A stretch of 64,000 bases of DNA from Psychrobacter sp. ANT_WB68 (GCF_008369115.1 NZ_VOAZ01000003.1:124001-188000); one strand, 5' to 3'; positions 1 to 9,705 are shown, counted from the stretch's first letter. Numbers and translations: made by a program. The notes: generated from the letters alone by a model not told the origin.

Positions 1-370
1 CTTCTTTTAATACCTGCTGCATGGGTAGCGTATCGAGCCAGTAGTCTAAACCTGGGCCACATGACGGCACTTGGTCGGCAGGTAAATGCTGTAGCCAGAC
101 ATGACGTCCTGCAACTACTGCGGCCCAACCAACACCTGCCAAGCTCCCCAGCCATAACATCAATCGTACGGCAATTGATTTGGGATTCAATAGCGCCGCG
201 ATGAGCGCAAAGCCGCCCATCACCATTAGCCCAATGCGCTGAAAGATACACAGTGGACAAGGCGAAAATCCCATATAACGCTGCAAAAAGAACAGCGCAA
301 AACTCATACCTATCAAGGCCATTATCACTAAAAACACTTGTAAATTACGGTAAGTGGTCAGCTGTCGCAT
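1..370 (-). CDS. dsbB: Disulfide bond formation protein B (partial, C-terminus outside window)
   Basis: Inner-membrane quinone reductase that reoxidises periplasmic DsbA. The reverse strand reads MRQLTTYRNL onward for 123 residues before the window edge. The periplasmic CPLC redox pair is at residues 38-41, and Cys104 (PSCGPG) is the first cysteine of the second pair. Hydrophobic segments around residues 11-30, 45-61 and 69-87 fit the four-helix topology. The start is ATG at 370. The gene is followed downstream of its start, across a 53-bp gap, by gshA on the same strand. It is cut only by the window edge; I see no damage. Confidence 0.93.
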   Translation of the reverse strand, partial: MRQLTTYRNLQVFLVIMALIGMSFALFFLQRYMGFSPCPLCIFQRIGLMVMGGFALIAALLNPKSIAVRLMLWLGSLAGVGWAAVVAGRHVWLQHLPADQVPSCGPGLDYWLDTLPMQQVLKE

Positions 371-423
371 GGGGCGAATACTCTTATAAAGTGCTTATTG
401 ATGAAAGTGAAAACATATAAAGA

Positions 424-2007
424 TTAGCGATATTGCTGTAAGAAATCCATAAAGTCCTCGGTTTCTGCTGCTTCAAGCTCAGCTTGCTGCAAGATGGATT
501 TTTCAGCCAAGACTTCATATTTTGCTTGAGTATTTGGGCTCAGAGTCTGCTGTAGTAGCGACTCGCGATGCTGCTGCGCTAAGGTAAAGCCGAGCTGCCA
601 TAAGCTGCCCAAGCGTTTACTATCAGAGTTGACCTGCGCAGAGATGGTCGATTCCGAATGACCCGCTTTACCTTGCATCAAAGCAACTGCCGCCCGATAG
701 TCGTTGCCACCATAATGCGCATCAAGCAGTGCTGCCAATGGCTGCATACGGCTTAAGTGCGTGAGCATCCAGCTCTCTAATGATTGCTCAGCACCATTAT
801 TAATGATTTGCAAGTTTTCGCGGCGACCTTCATTGACCACACGCTCAAGGTTGATGGCAAGCGCATCTTCTTCCTCAGGCATCAGCTCTGGTGAATCACT
901 AAGCAAGCAATATAGCGCCATCACTTCTAAAAAGCAGGCGCTAGATAAGCGAATACCAATATCACTATAAGGGTCGAGGTCAATGGCGCGAAATTCAACA
1001 TAAGCAATACCGCGACGTTCAAGCGCTTCGGTTGGGCTCTCGCCACTTTCAGCAATCTGTTTCGGACGAATAGGGCTATAGTACTCGTTTTCTATTTGTA
1101 GAATATGATCATTGATTTGAATCGGGTTGCCATCGGCGTCATTTAAACCAAGCTTCTCAAAGCTTTCATGCGGGGTTTGAATCGCACGGCGCAGCCCTTT
1201 GATATACTCGGGCAAATTGTTATAACGGATATCAAGATGTTCTTGCACGCTATTGGTATAACCGAGCTTACCCATACGTAGGCTGGTGGCAGTCGGTTTA
1301 TAATAGGTCGAGTCATTCAGCAGCTCAAGATCATGCTCAATCCCCGAAACAAAGCACGGGCAGACACTAGGGCTGGCACCTAATAAGTAAAGTACCAAAC
1401 TGGTCAGACGTTTAAAATTACGGATAAGTCCTAAATACTTATCATTTTTAAACTCTATTAGGGTCAGATTTTGTGCGGTTGGCGTTTGTGCTTGCCACGC
1501 GCTAAATAAATCATCGCCAAAGGACAGGTTGTAATGGAGACCAGCAATCGTCTGCATCCGGCGACCATAACGGATACCAAGGCCACTACGGTACAGTGTC
1601 TTAAGTTTACCGCTATTAGAGCTACCATAATCTGCCAGTGGGATATCTTCATCATTTGAGGACAGCATACAAGGCATCGATAATGGCCACATCAGCTCGC
1701 CTTCAGGCATACCTTGATAGACCAATAAATGCAGTTGGCGCAGCATGGTTAAGGTCTCTTTTGGTGAGGTCTTAGGGTCAGTGATAAGCTCAAGCAGGCT
1801 TTCTGAATAATCAGTGGTGATAAACGGATGGGTCAGCTTTGAGCCAAGTTTGGCAGGATGTGGCGTTTGTGCCAAATAACCATCAGGTCTAACCCGTAGG
1901 CCTTCTTTTTCAATACCGCGGAGCATACCCGCTAAATGCTGACTGTCAAACCAGTTTGGAATTTCAAAATCGACAAAGCTACTCGCAAAATTACTCATAA
2001 TAGTCAT
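424..2007 (-). CDS. gshA: Glutamate-cysteine ligase (type I)
   Basis: ATP-dependent cytosolic enzyme joining glutamate and cysteine in the first step of glutathione synthesis. The 527-residue length fits the proteobacterial GshA family (about 520). Family stretches include GIEKEGLRV near residue 31, the RYGRRMQTIAGLHYN core and EFRAIDLDP. The start could be ATG 2007 or the in-frame ATG 1998; neither has a clear Shine-Dalgarno sequence. It stands alone between dsbB and the roadblock gene, so separate regulation is likely. Identification is firm; only the exact start is open. Confidence 0.95.
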   Translation of the reverse strand: MTIMSNFASSFVDFEIPNWFDSQHLAGMLRGIEKEGLRVRPDGYLAQTPHPAKLGSKLTHPFITTDYSESLLELITDPKTSPKETLTMLRQLHLLVYQGMPEGELMWPLSMPCMLSSNDEDIPLADYGSSNSGKLKTLYRSGLGIRYGRRMQTIAGLHYNLSFGDDLFSAWQAQTPTAQNLTLIEFKNDKYLGLIRNFKRLTSLVLYLLGASPSVCPCFVSGIEHDLELLNDSTYYKPTATSLRMGKLGYTNSVQEHLDIRYNNLPEYIKGLRRAIQTPHESFEKLGLNDADGNPIQINDHILQIENEYYSPIRPKQIAESGESPTEALERRGIAYVEFRAIDLDPYSDIGIRLSSACFLEVMALYCLLSDSPELMPEEEDALAINLERVVNEGRRENLQIINNGAEQSLESWMLTHLSRMQPLAALLDAHYGGNDYRAAVALMQGKAGHSESTISAQVNSDSKRLGSLWQLGFTLAQQHRESLLQQTLSPNTQAKYEVLAEKSILQQAELEAAETEDFMDFLQQYR

Positions 2008-2206
2008 CTGTTGTTATTAGTTATGGTCGGTCGAAACACAAGGGCTGTCCGACCGCAAAAAGAGGTTAGATAATCACGTCAGTTTAGCCCAAAGCCACCC
2101 TAAAAACCACGTGCAATTACAAATACGGTAAGCTTCGCTGGTGGTTAGAGTGCTGCTATTCAGCGGATAAAACATAAGATAACGTTCTAGCTTCAGCAGA
2201 TATTAA

Positions 2207-2241
2207 GCAAAAAAAGCATCTACTTATGAGGTAGATGCTTT
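2207..2241 (-). terminator. Rho-independent terminator of the roadblock gene
   Basis: An 11-bp perfect stem (2213-2223 pairing with 2231-2241) with a 7-nt loop is followed on the minus strand by seven T (complement of the A run at 2207-2213). It lies 76 bp past the stop of the gene ending at 2317. Confidence 0.85.
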
Positions 2242-2316
2242 AGGCGCTATCAATTTATATGATGGGTTCTGATTGTTCATATAGACATTAATCGCACTTT
2301 TAAATGAACGGTCAAC

Positions 2317-2673
2317 TTATGAGAACTCTAATTCAGTCTCAAAGTTTTTTAGGTTATGTCGTGCCATCGCAAGGTTTGATTTTTGACGATCAAGTACTAG
2401 GTACAAAAATAAGCTGTCATTACGTACCAGTGGACGTAGCAAATGATACTGCTTGCTCAGGGTAATGAGAATGTCTTCGATACTTTCGTTTAAACCTAAC
2501 GCTTCTGCTACTTTGCGCTTAGAACGCAGTACTTCAGTGTTGCCAGCCGCCGCAAGCTCAAGATCGATACCAGCCCCCAGAGTTGCTAATGCTAGACCTG
2601 ATTCGCTATCTACTAATGCTGCTGCGATGAAGCCGTCAATGTCGTTTAATGCGTCAAGTGATAACTTAGCCAT
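2317..2673 (-). CDS. Roadblock/LC7-domain protein (MglB-like)
   Basis: Small 118-residue soluble protein. The pattern fits the roadblock/LC7 fold: an N-terminal helix, then [17 protein letters not shown] near residues 14-30, a central helix ([13 protein letters not shown]) and a strand with [11 protein letters not shown]. In bacteria such proteins often partner small Ras-like GTPases (MglA/MglB), but I see no GTPase in this window, so its partner is unknown. It has its own terminator and an AT-rich repeated sequence upstream. The start is ATG 2673 with AAGG upstream. Domain assignment rests on pattern recognition; function is unknown. Confidence 0.7.
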   Translation of the reverse strand: MAKLSLDALNDIDGFIAAALVDSESGLALATLGAGIDLELAAAGNTEVLRSKRKVAEALGLNESIEDILITLSKQYHLLRPLVRNDSLFLYLVLDRQKSNLAMARHNLKNFETELEFS

Positions 2674-2739
2674 GTGGGTGTGCCTTAATTATTTGGGATA
2701 GGAATGGGGTTGTGTTCCAGTCGTTGGCGTCTGACAGCA

Positions 2740-2826
2740 AAATCCTTTAATAAAAAATCTTCTAATAAAAATCTTTTGATAAAAGTCTCGCAGTAACCAA
2801 CTTTGCCATAAAAAATCTTTTAATAA
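2740..2826. repeat. Imperfect AT-rich tandem repeat upstream of the roadblock gene
   Basis: Three adjacent units of about 14-15 bp (consensus aaatcttttaataa) at roughly 2740-2783, and a fourth at about 2811-2826 after a 28-bp unrelated spacer. They lie in the 349-bp non-coding stretch between the roadblock gene start and erpA. No other clear feature was found in that gap. They may be slippage products or a regulatory array. Confidence 0.6.
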
Positions 2827-3022
2827 GTAGCTGAATATAGGATTGATTAGTTTAGCTACTCAAAAGAAGACAATATTTAAGCATATCCCCATAAAAAAAC
2901 AATCGTAAACCGACAAAAGCCACTATTAACCAGATTATCGGTTAAAAATGAAATTTTCGATATACGATTGTGTACTCAGTTTTATGCAAATAATCTAAAA
3001 GCTGTTAGATAACACTAATGGT

Positions 3023-3403
3023 TTAAATAGAAAACGATGAGCCACAGCCACAAGTGGTGGTGGCGTTCGGATTGGTGACGATAAAGCGCGCGCCTTCTAA
3101 TCCTTCCGTATAATCAACTGTAGAGCCTTGCAAATATTGATAGCTTAGCGAATCGACGACTAAGGTCACATCGTCATTATCAAAATTCGCATCGTCCTCA
3201 TTGAGCTCGTTGGCAAAGTTAAAACCATAAGAGAAGCCTGAGCAGCCACCACCCGTCACATATACACGCAGCATCAGGTTGCTGTCACCTTCTTCTTCAC
3301 GCAGACGACGCACCTTTTGTGCGGCACTGTCCGTTAGGTTTAAAACAGTTGGATCAACGGGTTGGCTTGAGCTTGGGTTAAATTGGTTGGCTGATTCGTT
3401 CAT
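3023..3403 (-). CDS. erpA: Iron-sulfur cluster insertion protein ErpA
   Basis: A-type carrier that delivers Fe-S clusters to apoproteins such as IspG. With the start at ATG 3403 (GAGG six bases upstream) the protein has 126 residues. The frame is open to 3427, but that extension has no ATG start and no ribosome site. The three cluster-ligand cysteines are visible: Cys54 in [11 protein letters not shown], and Cys118 and Cys120 in the terminal CGCGSSFSI. The segment [11 protein letters not shown] and the length match ErpA better than IscA. The N-terminal 17 residues are a low-complexity extension. Confidence 0.93.
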   Translation of the reverse strand: MNESANQFNPSSSQPVDPTVLNLTDSAAQKVRRLREEEGDSNLMLRVYVTGGGCSGFSYGFNFANELNEDDANFDNDDVTLVVDSLSYQYLQGSTVDYTEGLEGARFIVTNPNATTTCGCGSSFSI

Positions 3404-3873
3404 ATCTACCTCAGTGGCTAAAATCAAATGATATTATTTTTTATGTATGCGAGGTCGTCTATTTATACTGGATAGGGCGACTGATCCGTAACGGCTGATA
3501 AGCATAGGCTACGGGAATATTAGTGAGATTGGGTCACGATTTTAGACGCTCGTGTCGAGCTGCTACGACTTAACTGCATGATGTCAATAGTGTTTTACTA
3601 GTATAGCATAATTGGGCTAATGATTGATTTGTCAAGGGTGACAGTAGCGTTTGCGACGAAAAAAGGCGTTTTAAACCGCAAGTTTTTAAATAGTCGCCGC
3701 TCTCTGACGATATTAAGAGGTTTTTAGCAGTATAAAGGTTTGAATTTAAAATACTTATTTAATTGTTTGCCTATGCGGCAAGCGTTTGAAATAATAGCCG
3801 CCAGTAAACATGCCAGACGTGTGTTTTTCTTATTGCCTTATGTTTTATATTACTGTTGAGATGAAGAAATTAT
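3404..3873. other. Intergenic region between divergent erpA and yheS
   Basis: About 470 bp without a supportable gene. It must contain the divergent promoters of erpA and yheS, but I see no hexamer pair strong enough to name. No hairpin, repeat or small ORF stood out. Confidence 0.5.
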
Positions 3874-5919
3874 ATGATCGAATTTAAAGACGTTGGTGTT
3901 CGCCGTGATGGTCGTGAGTTGTTTGCAGGGGCAAGCTTCCAGCTACATCCGGGCCACAAAGTTGGCTTAACGGGCAATAACGGCACAGGCAAATCGACCT
4001 TGTTTGCCTTATTATTAACACGCATGGGCACCGGTGATACCGAAGTGACGCTTGATAAGGGTGAGGTCAGCATTCCTGATAGCTGGCATGTGGCGCACAT
4101 GGCGCAGGAAGTGGGCGCGAGTACACAAACGGCGATTGATTATGTGTTAAGTGGCGATGAGCAGTGGTATGAGATTAATGCCGCCTTAAATGATTTGAGC
4201 AGTGTCAGTGATGATCAGATTGGGGTATTGCATCAACAGTTTGATGAGATTGATGGCTATCGTACCCCGACCAAAGCCGCACAAATTATGGCAGGTCTTG
4301 GTTTCAATACCAGCCAGCACGAGCTGCCAGTAGAAGGGTTTTCCGGTGGTTGGCGCATGCGTTTAAACCTTGCCAAAACCTTGATGAGCCGCGCGGATTT
4401 AATGCTGCTTGATGAGCCAACCAACCATTTGGACTTGGATGCGATTTTGTGGCTTGAGACGTGGATTAATGCATTTAGCGGTTTGGTGATTGTGATCTCG
4501 CATGACCAAGCGTTCTTAGATGCTACTGTCGGGCATATCTTGCACGTGGAACAACAAAAAATCACACTTTATACGGGTAATTATCAACAGTTTATTCGCA
4601 CCCGTCATGAGCGTATGGCGCAGCAGCAGCAAGCTTTTGAGAAGCAAGAAGCGACCAAAGCGCATTTGGATGACTTTATTCGTCGTTTTCGTGCCAAAGC
4701 CAGTAAAGCAAAGCAGGCACAGAGCCGTATTAAGCAGCTTGAACGTATGGCGGAGCTTTCACCGATGATGGCGGACAACCCGTTCTCATTCCGCTTTTAT
4801 GAGCCGGCAAATATGAGCTCACCGCTGATTGAGCTGAGCAATGCTGATATTGGTTACACAGATACAGCGCTACTGCATAATGCCAATATCCAAGTGACGC
4901 CGGATACGCGTATTGGTTTGCTTGGTATGAATGGCGCGGGTAAATCAACTTTGATTAAAGCTTTGGTTGGCGAGCTTGGTATTTTAACGGGCAGCTATCG
5001 CGTCTCTGATACGCTTAAGCTTGGCTATTTTAATCAGCATCAAATGGATGCATTGGATGCTGCGGCGACGCCTATGCAAATGTTACGTCGCTTAGCGGGC
5101 AAAACCTCTGATGCCGAATTGCGCTCGTTCCTCGGCAGTTTTGACTTTCGCGGTGAGCGTATCGACACGCCAAGTGAGCTGTTTTCGGGTGGCGAACGCG
5201 CGCGTTTAACGTTGGCATTGATTGTCTGGCAGCGTCCAAATGTTTTGGTACTCGATGAGCCAACCAACCATTTAGACTTACAAATGCGTCAAGCGTTGAC
5301 CATCGCCTTGCAGGGTTTCGAAGGGGCAGTGGTACTGGTGTCGCATGATCGCGAGCTGATTGCTAACGTCTGTGATGAGCTATTTTTGGTCCATGATGGT
5401 CAAATCGATGAGTTCGATGGTGATATCAGTGACTACGGTAAATGGCTGGCCGAAAAGCGTAAGCAAGAAAATACGCCAGATAAAAGCAACAGTAAGAAAA
5501 AGAATAAAAAAGACAATAAGAAGTTTGTTTCACGTGAAACAGATGCCAGTGCAACAAACAGCCACGCAAGTAACAAAATCAGTAATAAAGCCTCCACCCA
5601 TTCTGCAAAAGACAGTGCTGCTCAGCCTACGCTGAGTAAAGAAGAGCTGCGTAAATTGGCCGCTGAACAACGCAAACTCACCGCACCTATTCGCCGTGAG
5701 ATTGAAGAGACAGAAAAAGCCTTGGCTAAGATTGCTGAGAAATTAACCAGTCTTGAAACCAAGCTTGCCGATACTGAGTTGTATGAAGAAAGCCGCAAGT
5801 CTGATTTGCTGGTTTTACTCAATGAGCAAACCGTGCTACAGCAGCAGCATAGTGATAATGAAGAGAAGTTATTGCTCGCGATGACAACCTTAGAGGATAT
5901 GGAAGTAGCTGTTAAATAG
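3874..5919 (+). CDS. yheS: ABC-F family ATPase YheS (ribosome-associated)
   Basis: A soluble twin-ATPase ABC-F protein, a family that acts at the ribosomal E site to relieve stalled translation. Its sequence follows E. coli YheS closely: Walker A GNNGTGKST near residue 34, signature FSGGWRMRLNLAK near 152, LLDEPTNHLD, then the P-site tip linker (RRFRAKASKAKQAQSRIK). The second Walker A GMNGAGKST is near 350 and FSGGERARL near 438. A Lys/Ser-rich stretch (about 530-590) leads to a C-terminal coiled coil. There are no membrane segments. A perfect parS palindrome is embedded in codons about 551-556. A terminator follows at 5974. Confidence 0.93.
   Translation: MIEFKDVGVRRDGRELFAGASFQLHPGHKVGLTGNNGTGKSTLFALLLTRMGTGDTEVTLDKGEVSIPDSWHVAHMAQEVGASTQTAIDYVLSGDEQWYEINAALNDLSSVSDDQIGVLHQQFDEIDGYRTPTKAAQIMAGLGFNTSQHELPVEGFSGGWRMRLNLAKTLMSRADLMLLDEPTNHLDLDAILWLETWINAFSGLVIVISHDQAFLDATVGHILHVEQQKITLYTGNYQQFIRTRHERMAQQQQAFEKQEATKAHLDDFIRRFRAKASKAKQAQSRIKQLERMAELSPMMADNPFSFRFYEPANMSSPLIELSNADIGYTDTALLHNANIQVTPDTRIGLLGMNGAGKSTLIKALVGELGILTGSYRVSDTLKLGYFNQHQMDALDAAATPMQMLRRLAGKTSDAELRSFLGSFDFRGERIDTPSELFSGGERARLTLALIVWQRPNVLVLDEPTNHLDLQMRQALTIALQGFEGAVVLVSHDRELIANVCDELFLVHDGQIDEFDGDISDYGKWLAEKRKQENTPDKSNSKKKNKKDNKKFVSRETDASATNSHASNKISNKASTHSAKDSAAQPTLSKEELRKLAAEQRKLTAPIRREIEETEKALAKIAEKLTSLETKLADTELYEESRKSDLLVLLNEQTVLQQQHSDNEEKLLLAMTTLEDMEVAVK
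5526..5541. other. parS: Perfect parS-like site (ParB-binding palindrome) inside yheS
   Basis: The 16-bp palindrome TGTTTCACGTGAAACA equals the classic parS sequence recognised by chromosomal ParB (Spo0J). It sits in the variable Lys/Ser-rich linker of yheS, where protein constraint is weak. Chromosomal parS sites are known to lie in coding sequences. The match is seen directly; ParB binding is inference. Confidence 0.85.
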
Positions 5920-5973
5920 GCCGCAATAGCCAGTTATAAAATGATAAGCATTCATTTTAAAAGACAGCAGCAT

Positions 5974-6006
5974 AAAAAAGGGAGAGCGTTAGCTCTCCCT
6001 TTTTTA
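5974..6006. terminator. Bidirectional terminator between yheS and the RlpA-like gene
   Basis: The stem 5974-5987 pairs with 5992-6005 (AAAAAAGGGAGAGC with its complement) around a GTTA loop. The A run on one side and T run on the other make it usable from both strands. The converging genes end at 5919 and 6012. Confidence 0.92.
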
Positions 6007-6011
6007 TTACA

Positions 6012-6374
6012 TTATTCCATACGGTATTTACCATCACCATAAGATAGTATTTTCATGGTGGTTGTACAAAGTTCGCAGTTTATTTGACCAGCAGCGGCTT
6101 TCGATAAATCCAAAATACGACCTTTAATAAAAGGTCCTCTATCGGTAATATTTACGATCACGCTCTGCTTTGTCTTTTTGTTAGTCACTTGTACCTTCGT
6201 ACCAAACGGCAGCGTTTTATGTGCGGCGGTTAGAGAGTTCATATTGAAGATACTGCCACTTGCGGTACGTTTGCCGTGGAACTTACTACCATAGTAACTG
6301 GTGTTGCCGGCAAAAACAGTGGTACTTAACAGTAGCGATAAAGTGATGACTAAAGACTTGATGAAATAAGACAT
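6012..6374 (-). CDS. RlpA-like double-psi beta-barrel lipoprotein-family protein (short)
   Basis: Exported 120-residue protein. A signal peptide (basic start, LVITLSLLLSTTVFA, probable cleavage after residue 22) leads to a double-psi beta-barrel domain: SYYGSKFHGKRTASG, then NSLTAAHKTLPFGTKVQVTN, then ITDRGPF and GRILDLSKAAA. These are the RlpA hallmarks, including the conserved His and Asp. RlpA proteins cleave naked septal glycan. This one lacks both a lipobox cysteine and the SPOR domain, so septal targeting is not shown. The mature protein also has a Cys pair (INCELCTT). The function beyond the fold is inferred. Confidence 0.85.
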   Translation of the reverse strand: MSYFIKSLVITLSLLLSTTVFAGNTSYYGSKFHGKRTASGSIFNMNSLTAAHKTLPFGTKVQVTNKKTKQSVIVNITDRGPFIKGRILDLSKAAAGQINCELCTTTMKILSYGDGKYRME

Positions 6375-6833
6375 GTAATACCTTTTTTCTATTGATGAGA
6401 TAGACAGATACGCTTGCCTATGTTATCCATACTCCCTGTGAGTACAAATAGTAAAAGTATTTTACAAGAAGTAACTTGTCATATTATTACCGGTCTGTAA
6501 AAGAACTCTTAAGGTCAAAACAGTACTTTTTAGAGCCAAAAATCTATAAATTCATCACTTTTAAACAGCGATTATCTTATTTAATTTTCTTAACAATATC
6601 CCCATGATTACCTATATACATAGCTCTTATACTTAAGTTATTCGTGGTACGCTTATAGCTAGTCGTCATAACTGGTTATATTTATCTAACGCTATGGGTT
6701 TTTATTATTGTTATTATGGTTACTAGATGGTAACGACAATCTGTTATGTCGCCGTCAAATAAACTTCCTTATCATCTGGTTTACATTGGCATACCAGCCT
6801 TATAAATAGGCTTTTATTTTGAGGAACAACAAC
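6375..6833. other. Intergenic region between the RlpA-like gene and cbpA
   Basis: About 460 bp of AT-rich DNA with divergent promoters expected for both flanking genes. CCCCATGA near 6600 resembles a sigma-32 -10 element, but I found no matching -35, so no promoter is called. No repeats or small ORF are supportable. Confidence 0.45.
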
Positions 6834-7808
6834 ATGGCAGAAAAAAATTACTATGACATTTTAGGGGTCAAAAAAGACGCCACAGATGCTGAGATTAAAA
6901 AGAAATATCGTAAGCTTGTTCGTCAATATCACCCTGATGTGAGCGACGCTCCAGACGCTGATAATAAAATCGCAGAAATCAATAACGCTTATGAGACCCT
7001 CAGAGATAAAGATAAGCGTGCGGAATACGACGCCATGTTAAACAATCCCTTTGCTGGTCAAAGCGGTTTTGGTGGGCAATCGGCAGGCGCTGGACAGGGT
7101 GGCTTCCGCTGGGAAGATATTAAAGACCAATTTGGGGAGGGCGAAGCCTACGGCGATGGTGGCTTTCGCTTTGATGATATTTTTTCCGCCTTTGGGCGCG
7201 GTGCACGTGGCGGCTCAGCTAGTGGTCAGTCGCAATATGGCGGCTTTGGTAGCCAAGGTCAAGACCAACATGCAGAGATTACCGTTGATTTATCTTCGGT
7301 CTATAGTGGCGATGATTATAGTATTAAATTAAATGTTCCCGTTCGTCAGCCGAATGGCAGCGTCGATTACGAAAACAAAACCCTAAAAATTAAAATCCCT
7401 AAAGGCATCACTGACGGTAAACAAATTCGTCTAGCAGGGCAAGGTGCGGCGGGCGGCGGTAGAGGGAAAAACGGCGATTTATTTTTAAAGGTCAAAATCC
7501 GTCATGCGGATAATATCCGTATCGAAGGTGCTGATATCTATCAGACGGTCAATATTGCGCCATGGGAAGCGGCACTGGGCGAGAAGATTAACGTCAGCAC
7601 TCCAGCAGGGACGCTCGGCGTGACGATTCCTAAAAACAGCAAATCGGGTAGCAACTTACGTCTAAAAGGTAAAGGAATTCCTGCCAAACAGGCCGGCGAT
7701 TTGTACTTGACCCTAAATATTATCAACCCGAATATCAATAATGACCAGGCTGTTAAAGCTTACGAGGCGTTAAAACAAGCTTTTTCAGACATTAGTATTG
7801 AGCGCTAA
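6834..7808 (+). CDS. cbpA: DnaJ-family co-chaperone CbpA
   Basis: Co-chaperone that stimulates DnaK; in E. coli CbpA also binds curved DNA. The J domain spans about residues 1-70 with HPD at 33-35. A Gly/Phe/Gln-rich linker (about 75-145) follows, then the two C-terminal substrate-binding barrels (from AEITVDLSSVYSG). There is no zinc-finger region, so it is CbpA/DnaJB type rather than DnaJ. The start is ATG 6834 behind GAGGAA; the upstream in-frame TTG at 6819 lies before the ribosome site. The gene is followed by its modulator cbpM. Length 324 residues. Confidence 0.92.
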   Translation: MAEKNYYDILGVKKDATDAEIKKKYRKLVRQYHPDVSDAPDADNKIAEINNAYETLRDKDKRAEYDAMLNNPFAGQSGFGGQSAGAGQGGFRWEDIKDQFGEGEAYGDGGFRFDDIFSAFGRGARGGSASGQSQYGGFGSQGQDQHAEITVDLSSVYSGDDYSIKLNVPVRQPNGSVDYENKTLKIKIPKGITDGKQIRLAGQGAAGGGRGKNGDLFLKVKIRHADNIRIEGADIYQTVNIAPWEAALGEKINVSTPAGTLGVTIPKNSKSGSNLRLKGKGIPAKQAGDLYLTLNIINPNINNDQAVKAYEALKQAFSDISIER

Positions 7809-7900
7809 AAACGCCTTTAACAGCAGTCATTGATTATGGTAATAAAAACTAGAGATGCAAACGATAACGATAAAATAAAGAGTAAACGAGGATAATCGCT

Positions 7901-8224
7901 ATGAAACACTCGCCTGAATTTACCGACATTATCTTGAGCTTAGATGAGCTCGTATCTGCCTGTGGTCAAGAGCGCCAATGGGTCATCGAATTGATTGAAG
8001 AAAATATCATTGAATATGATGTGCCAGAGCGCCAGCAATTCACCGGCTATCAATTGACGACTGTACGCCGTGCCTCACGCCTTAGCCGCGACTTTGAAGC
8101 CAGTGTACCGGCGATTGGGTTGATACTTGAGCTATTAGATGAGATTGAGCAGCTGCGTCAATTTAAGCGTCAGCTAGAAATGCAGACCCCAGTGATTGAA
8201 GTAGAGGTCGATCATTTGAAATAA
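7901..8224 (+). CDS. cbpM: Chaperone modulator CbpM
   Basis: Small (107 residues) modulator that binds the J domain of CbpA and inhibits its co-chaperone and DNA-binding activities. The sequence has a MerR-like N-terminal helix-turn-helix region (LDELVSACGQERQWVIELIEENII) and a C-terminal coiled coil (LELLDEIEQLRQFKRQLEMQ). It lies 92 bp downstream of cbpA on the same strand, the usual arrangement, so the two are probably cotranscribed. The start ATG 7901 has AACGAGG upstream. Confidence 0.88.
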   Translation: MKHSPEFTDIILSLDELVSACGQERQWVIELIEENIIEYDVPERQQFTGYQLTTVRRASRLSRDFEASVPAIGLILELLDEIEQLRQFKRQLEMQTPVIEVEVDHLK

Positions 8225-8247
8225 CAAGTGACTCATTATTCAGCCCA

Positions 8248-8276
8248 TAAAAAAGGGTCTCTAAAGTGAGACCCTT
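8248..8276 (-). terminator. Terminator of sstT
   Basis: A 9-bp stem (8253-8261 with 8268-8276) and 6-nt loop are followed on the minus strand by a T run (complement of the A run from 8249). It lies 28 bp past the sstT stop. Confidence 0.87.
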
Positions 8277-8303
8277 AATGGTTTACAGATCATGCTTTAA
8301 CAA

Positions 8304-9506
8304 TTAGCGCGCATATTTTGGATCAGCAGCAGCGGTAAATAACACGTCTGTTGATGAGTTCAGTGCAGTTTCAGCTGAATCCTGTAATACACCGATGATA
8401 AAGCCAATGGCGACCACTTGCATGGCAATGTCGTTTGGAATACTAAATAGACTCGCCGCAAGGGGAATCAACAACAGTGACCCGCCAGCGACACCCGAGG
8501 CACCGCAAGCACTGATCGTTGCGACTAAACTTAATAGCAGCGCTGACGCAAACGTCACTTCAATACCGAGCGTATGTGCCGCAGCAAGGGTTAAGACGTT
8601 AATCGTAATCGCTGCGCCTGCCATATTAATGGTCGCACCCAGTGGAATGGTGACCGAATAAGTGTCTTCGTGTAGACCCAATTTGCGCGCAAGGTTCATA
8701 TTGACAGGAATATTAGCCGCCGAACTACGGGTAAAGAACGCCGTAATCCCTGACTCGCGTAAGCAAGTGAATACCAACGGATAAGGGTTTTTACGTGTCT
8801 TAACCAAGACAATCAGCGGGTTGACGACTAAAGCGATAAATAGCATACAACCGATCAATACCATCAAGATGCGGGCATAGCCTGCCAACGCAGCAAAACC
8901 TGTTTCAGCGACGGTATTGGCAACCAAGCCTAAAATACCAAAAGGTGCTAAAGCGATGACCCATTTGACCACTTGCGAGATAGCATTTGAAAAATCACTG
9001 ACCACGGTACGCGCGGTATCACTGGCTTGACGCAAGGCAAAACCAATAATGATGGCCCAGGCTAAAATACCAATATAATTGGCTTCAGCGATGGCATTAA
9101 CTGGGTTGGCAACCAAATTCATCAGCAAGTTGGTCAATACTTCTTTGAGGTTGGCAGGTGGTACTTGCTCAATGGTGGCATTGATCAATATCAGCTCTGT
9201 GGGGAATAAAGAGCTGGCGGCAACTGCCGTTAGCGCTGCCAAAAAGGTGCCGAACATATACATAATCAGCACAGGTTTGACATACACTTCATTGCCGCTA
9301 CGGTGTTGGCTAATGGCTGCCATGACCAAAATAAATACCAATATCGGCGCGACAGCTTTTAAAGCACCGACAAATAGCGTCCCTAATAGTCCTAAGGCAA
9401 TACCGATATTTGGTGCCATCCAGCCAATCAAAACTCCCAGTATTAAACCAATAATAATGAGCGGTACCAAACCTATACGCTGGTACATCGCAATCAATGA
9501 ACGCAT
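8304..9506 (-). CDS. sstT: Sodium/serine-threonine symporter SstT
   Basis: Inner-membrane transporter of the dicarboxylate/amino acid:cation symporter (DAACS, glutamate transporter) fold, importing serine and threonine with sodium. It has 400 residues with about eight hydrophobic helices and two re-entrant segments. The SSAANIPVN motif (re-entrant loop 1), ATINMAGAA (broken helix 7) and a [13 protein letters not shown] stretch are visible. The start is ATG 9506 preceded by GAGGGT. It has its own terminator and no operon partners. Confidence 0.92.
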   Translation of the reverse strand: MRSLIAMYQRIGLVPLIIIGLILGVLIGWMAPNIGIALGLLGTLFVGALKAVAPILVFILVMAAISQHRSGNEVYVKPVLIMYMFGTFLAALTAVAASSLFPTELILINATIEQVPPANLKEVLTNLLMNLVANPVNAIAEANYIGILAWAIIIGFALRQASDTARTVVSDFSNAISQVVKWVIALAPFGILGLVANTVAETGFAALAGYARILMVLIGCMLFIALVVNPLIVLVKTRKNPYPLVFTCLRESGITAFFTRSSAANIPVNMNLARKLGLHEDTYSVTIPLGATINMAGAAITINVLTLAAAHTLGIEVTFASALLLSLVATISACGASGVAGGSLLLIPLAASLFSIPNDIAMQVVAIGFIIGVLQDSAETALNSSTDVLFTAAADPKYAR

Positions 9507-9705
9507 CTATACACCCTCGACTTAGTCAATAAATATGAAATTTATAATAGAACGGAAAAGTAATCGCAGGATGGTAGCATTTTTTGCGATAAGCGCCTAC
9601 CTTTAACCCACATGGACATGAGGTTATATGGCGATAAAAAGCGTGGCACGCTAGGAAAATAAAGGCCGTTAGCAGGGTAAGGAAGTAAAGATAAGAATCA
9701 ATCAA

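Noticed and set aside
6595-6610. CCCCATGA as a sigma-32 -10 for cbpA
   Set aside because: No acceptable CTTGAA -35 at the right spacing, and it is over 200 bp from the cbpA start.
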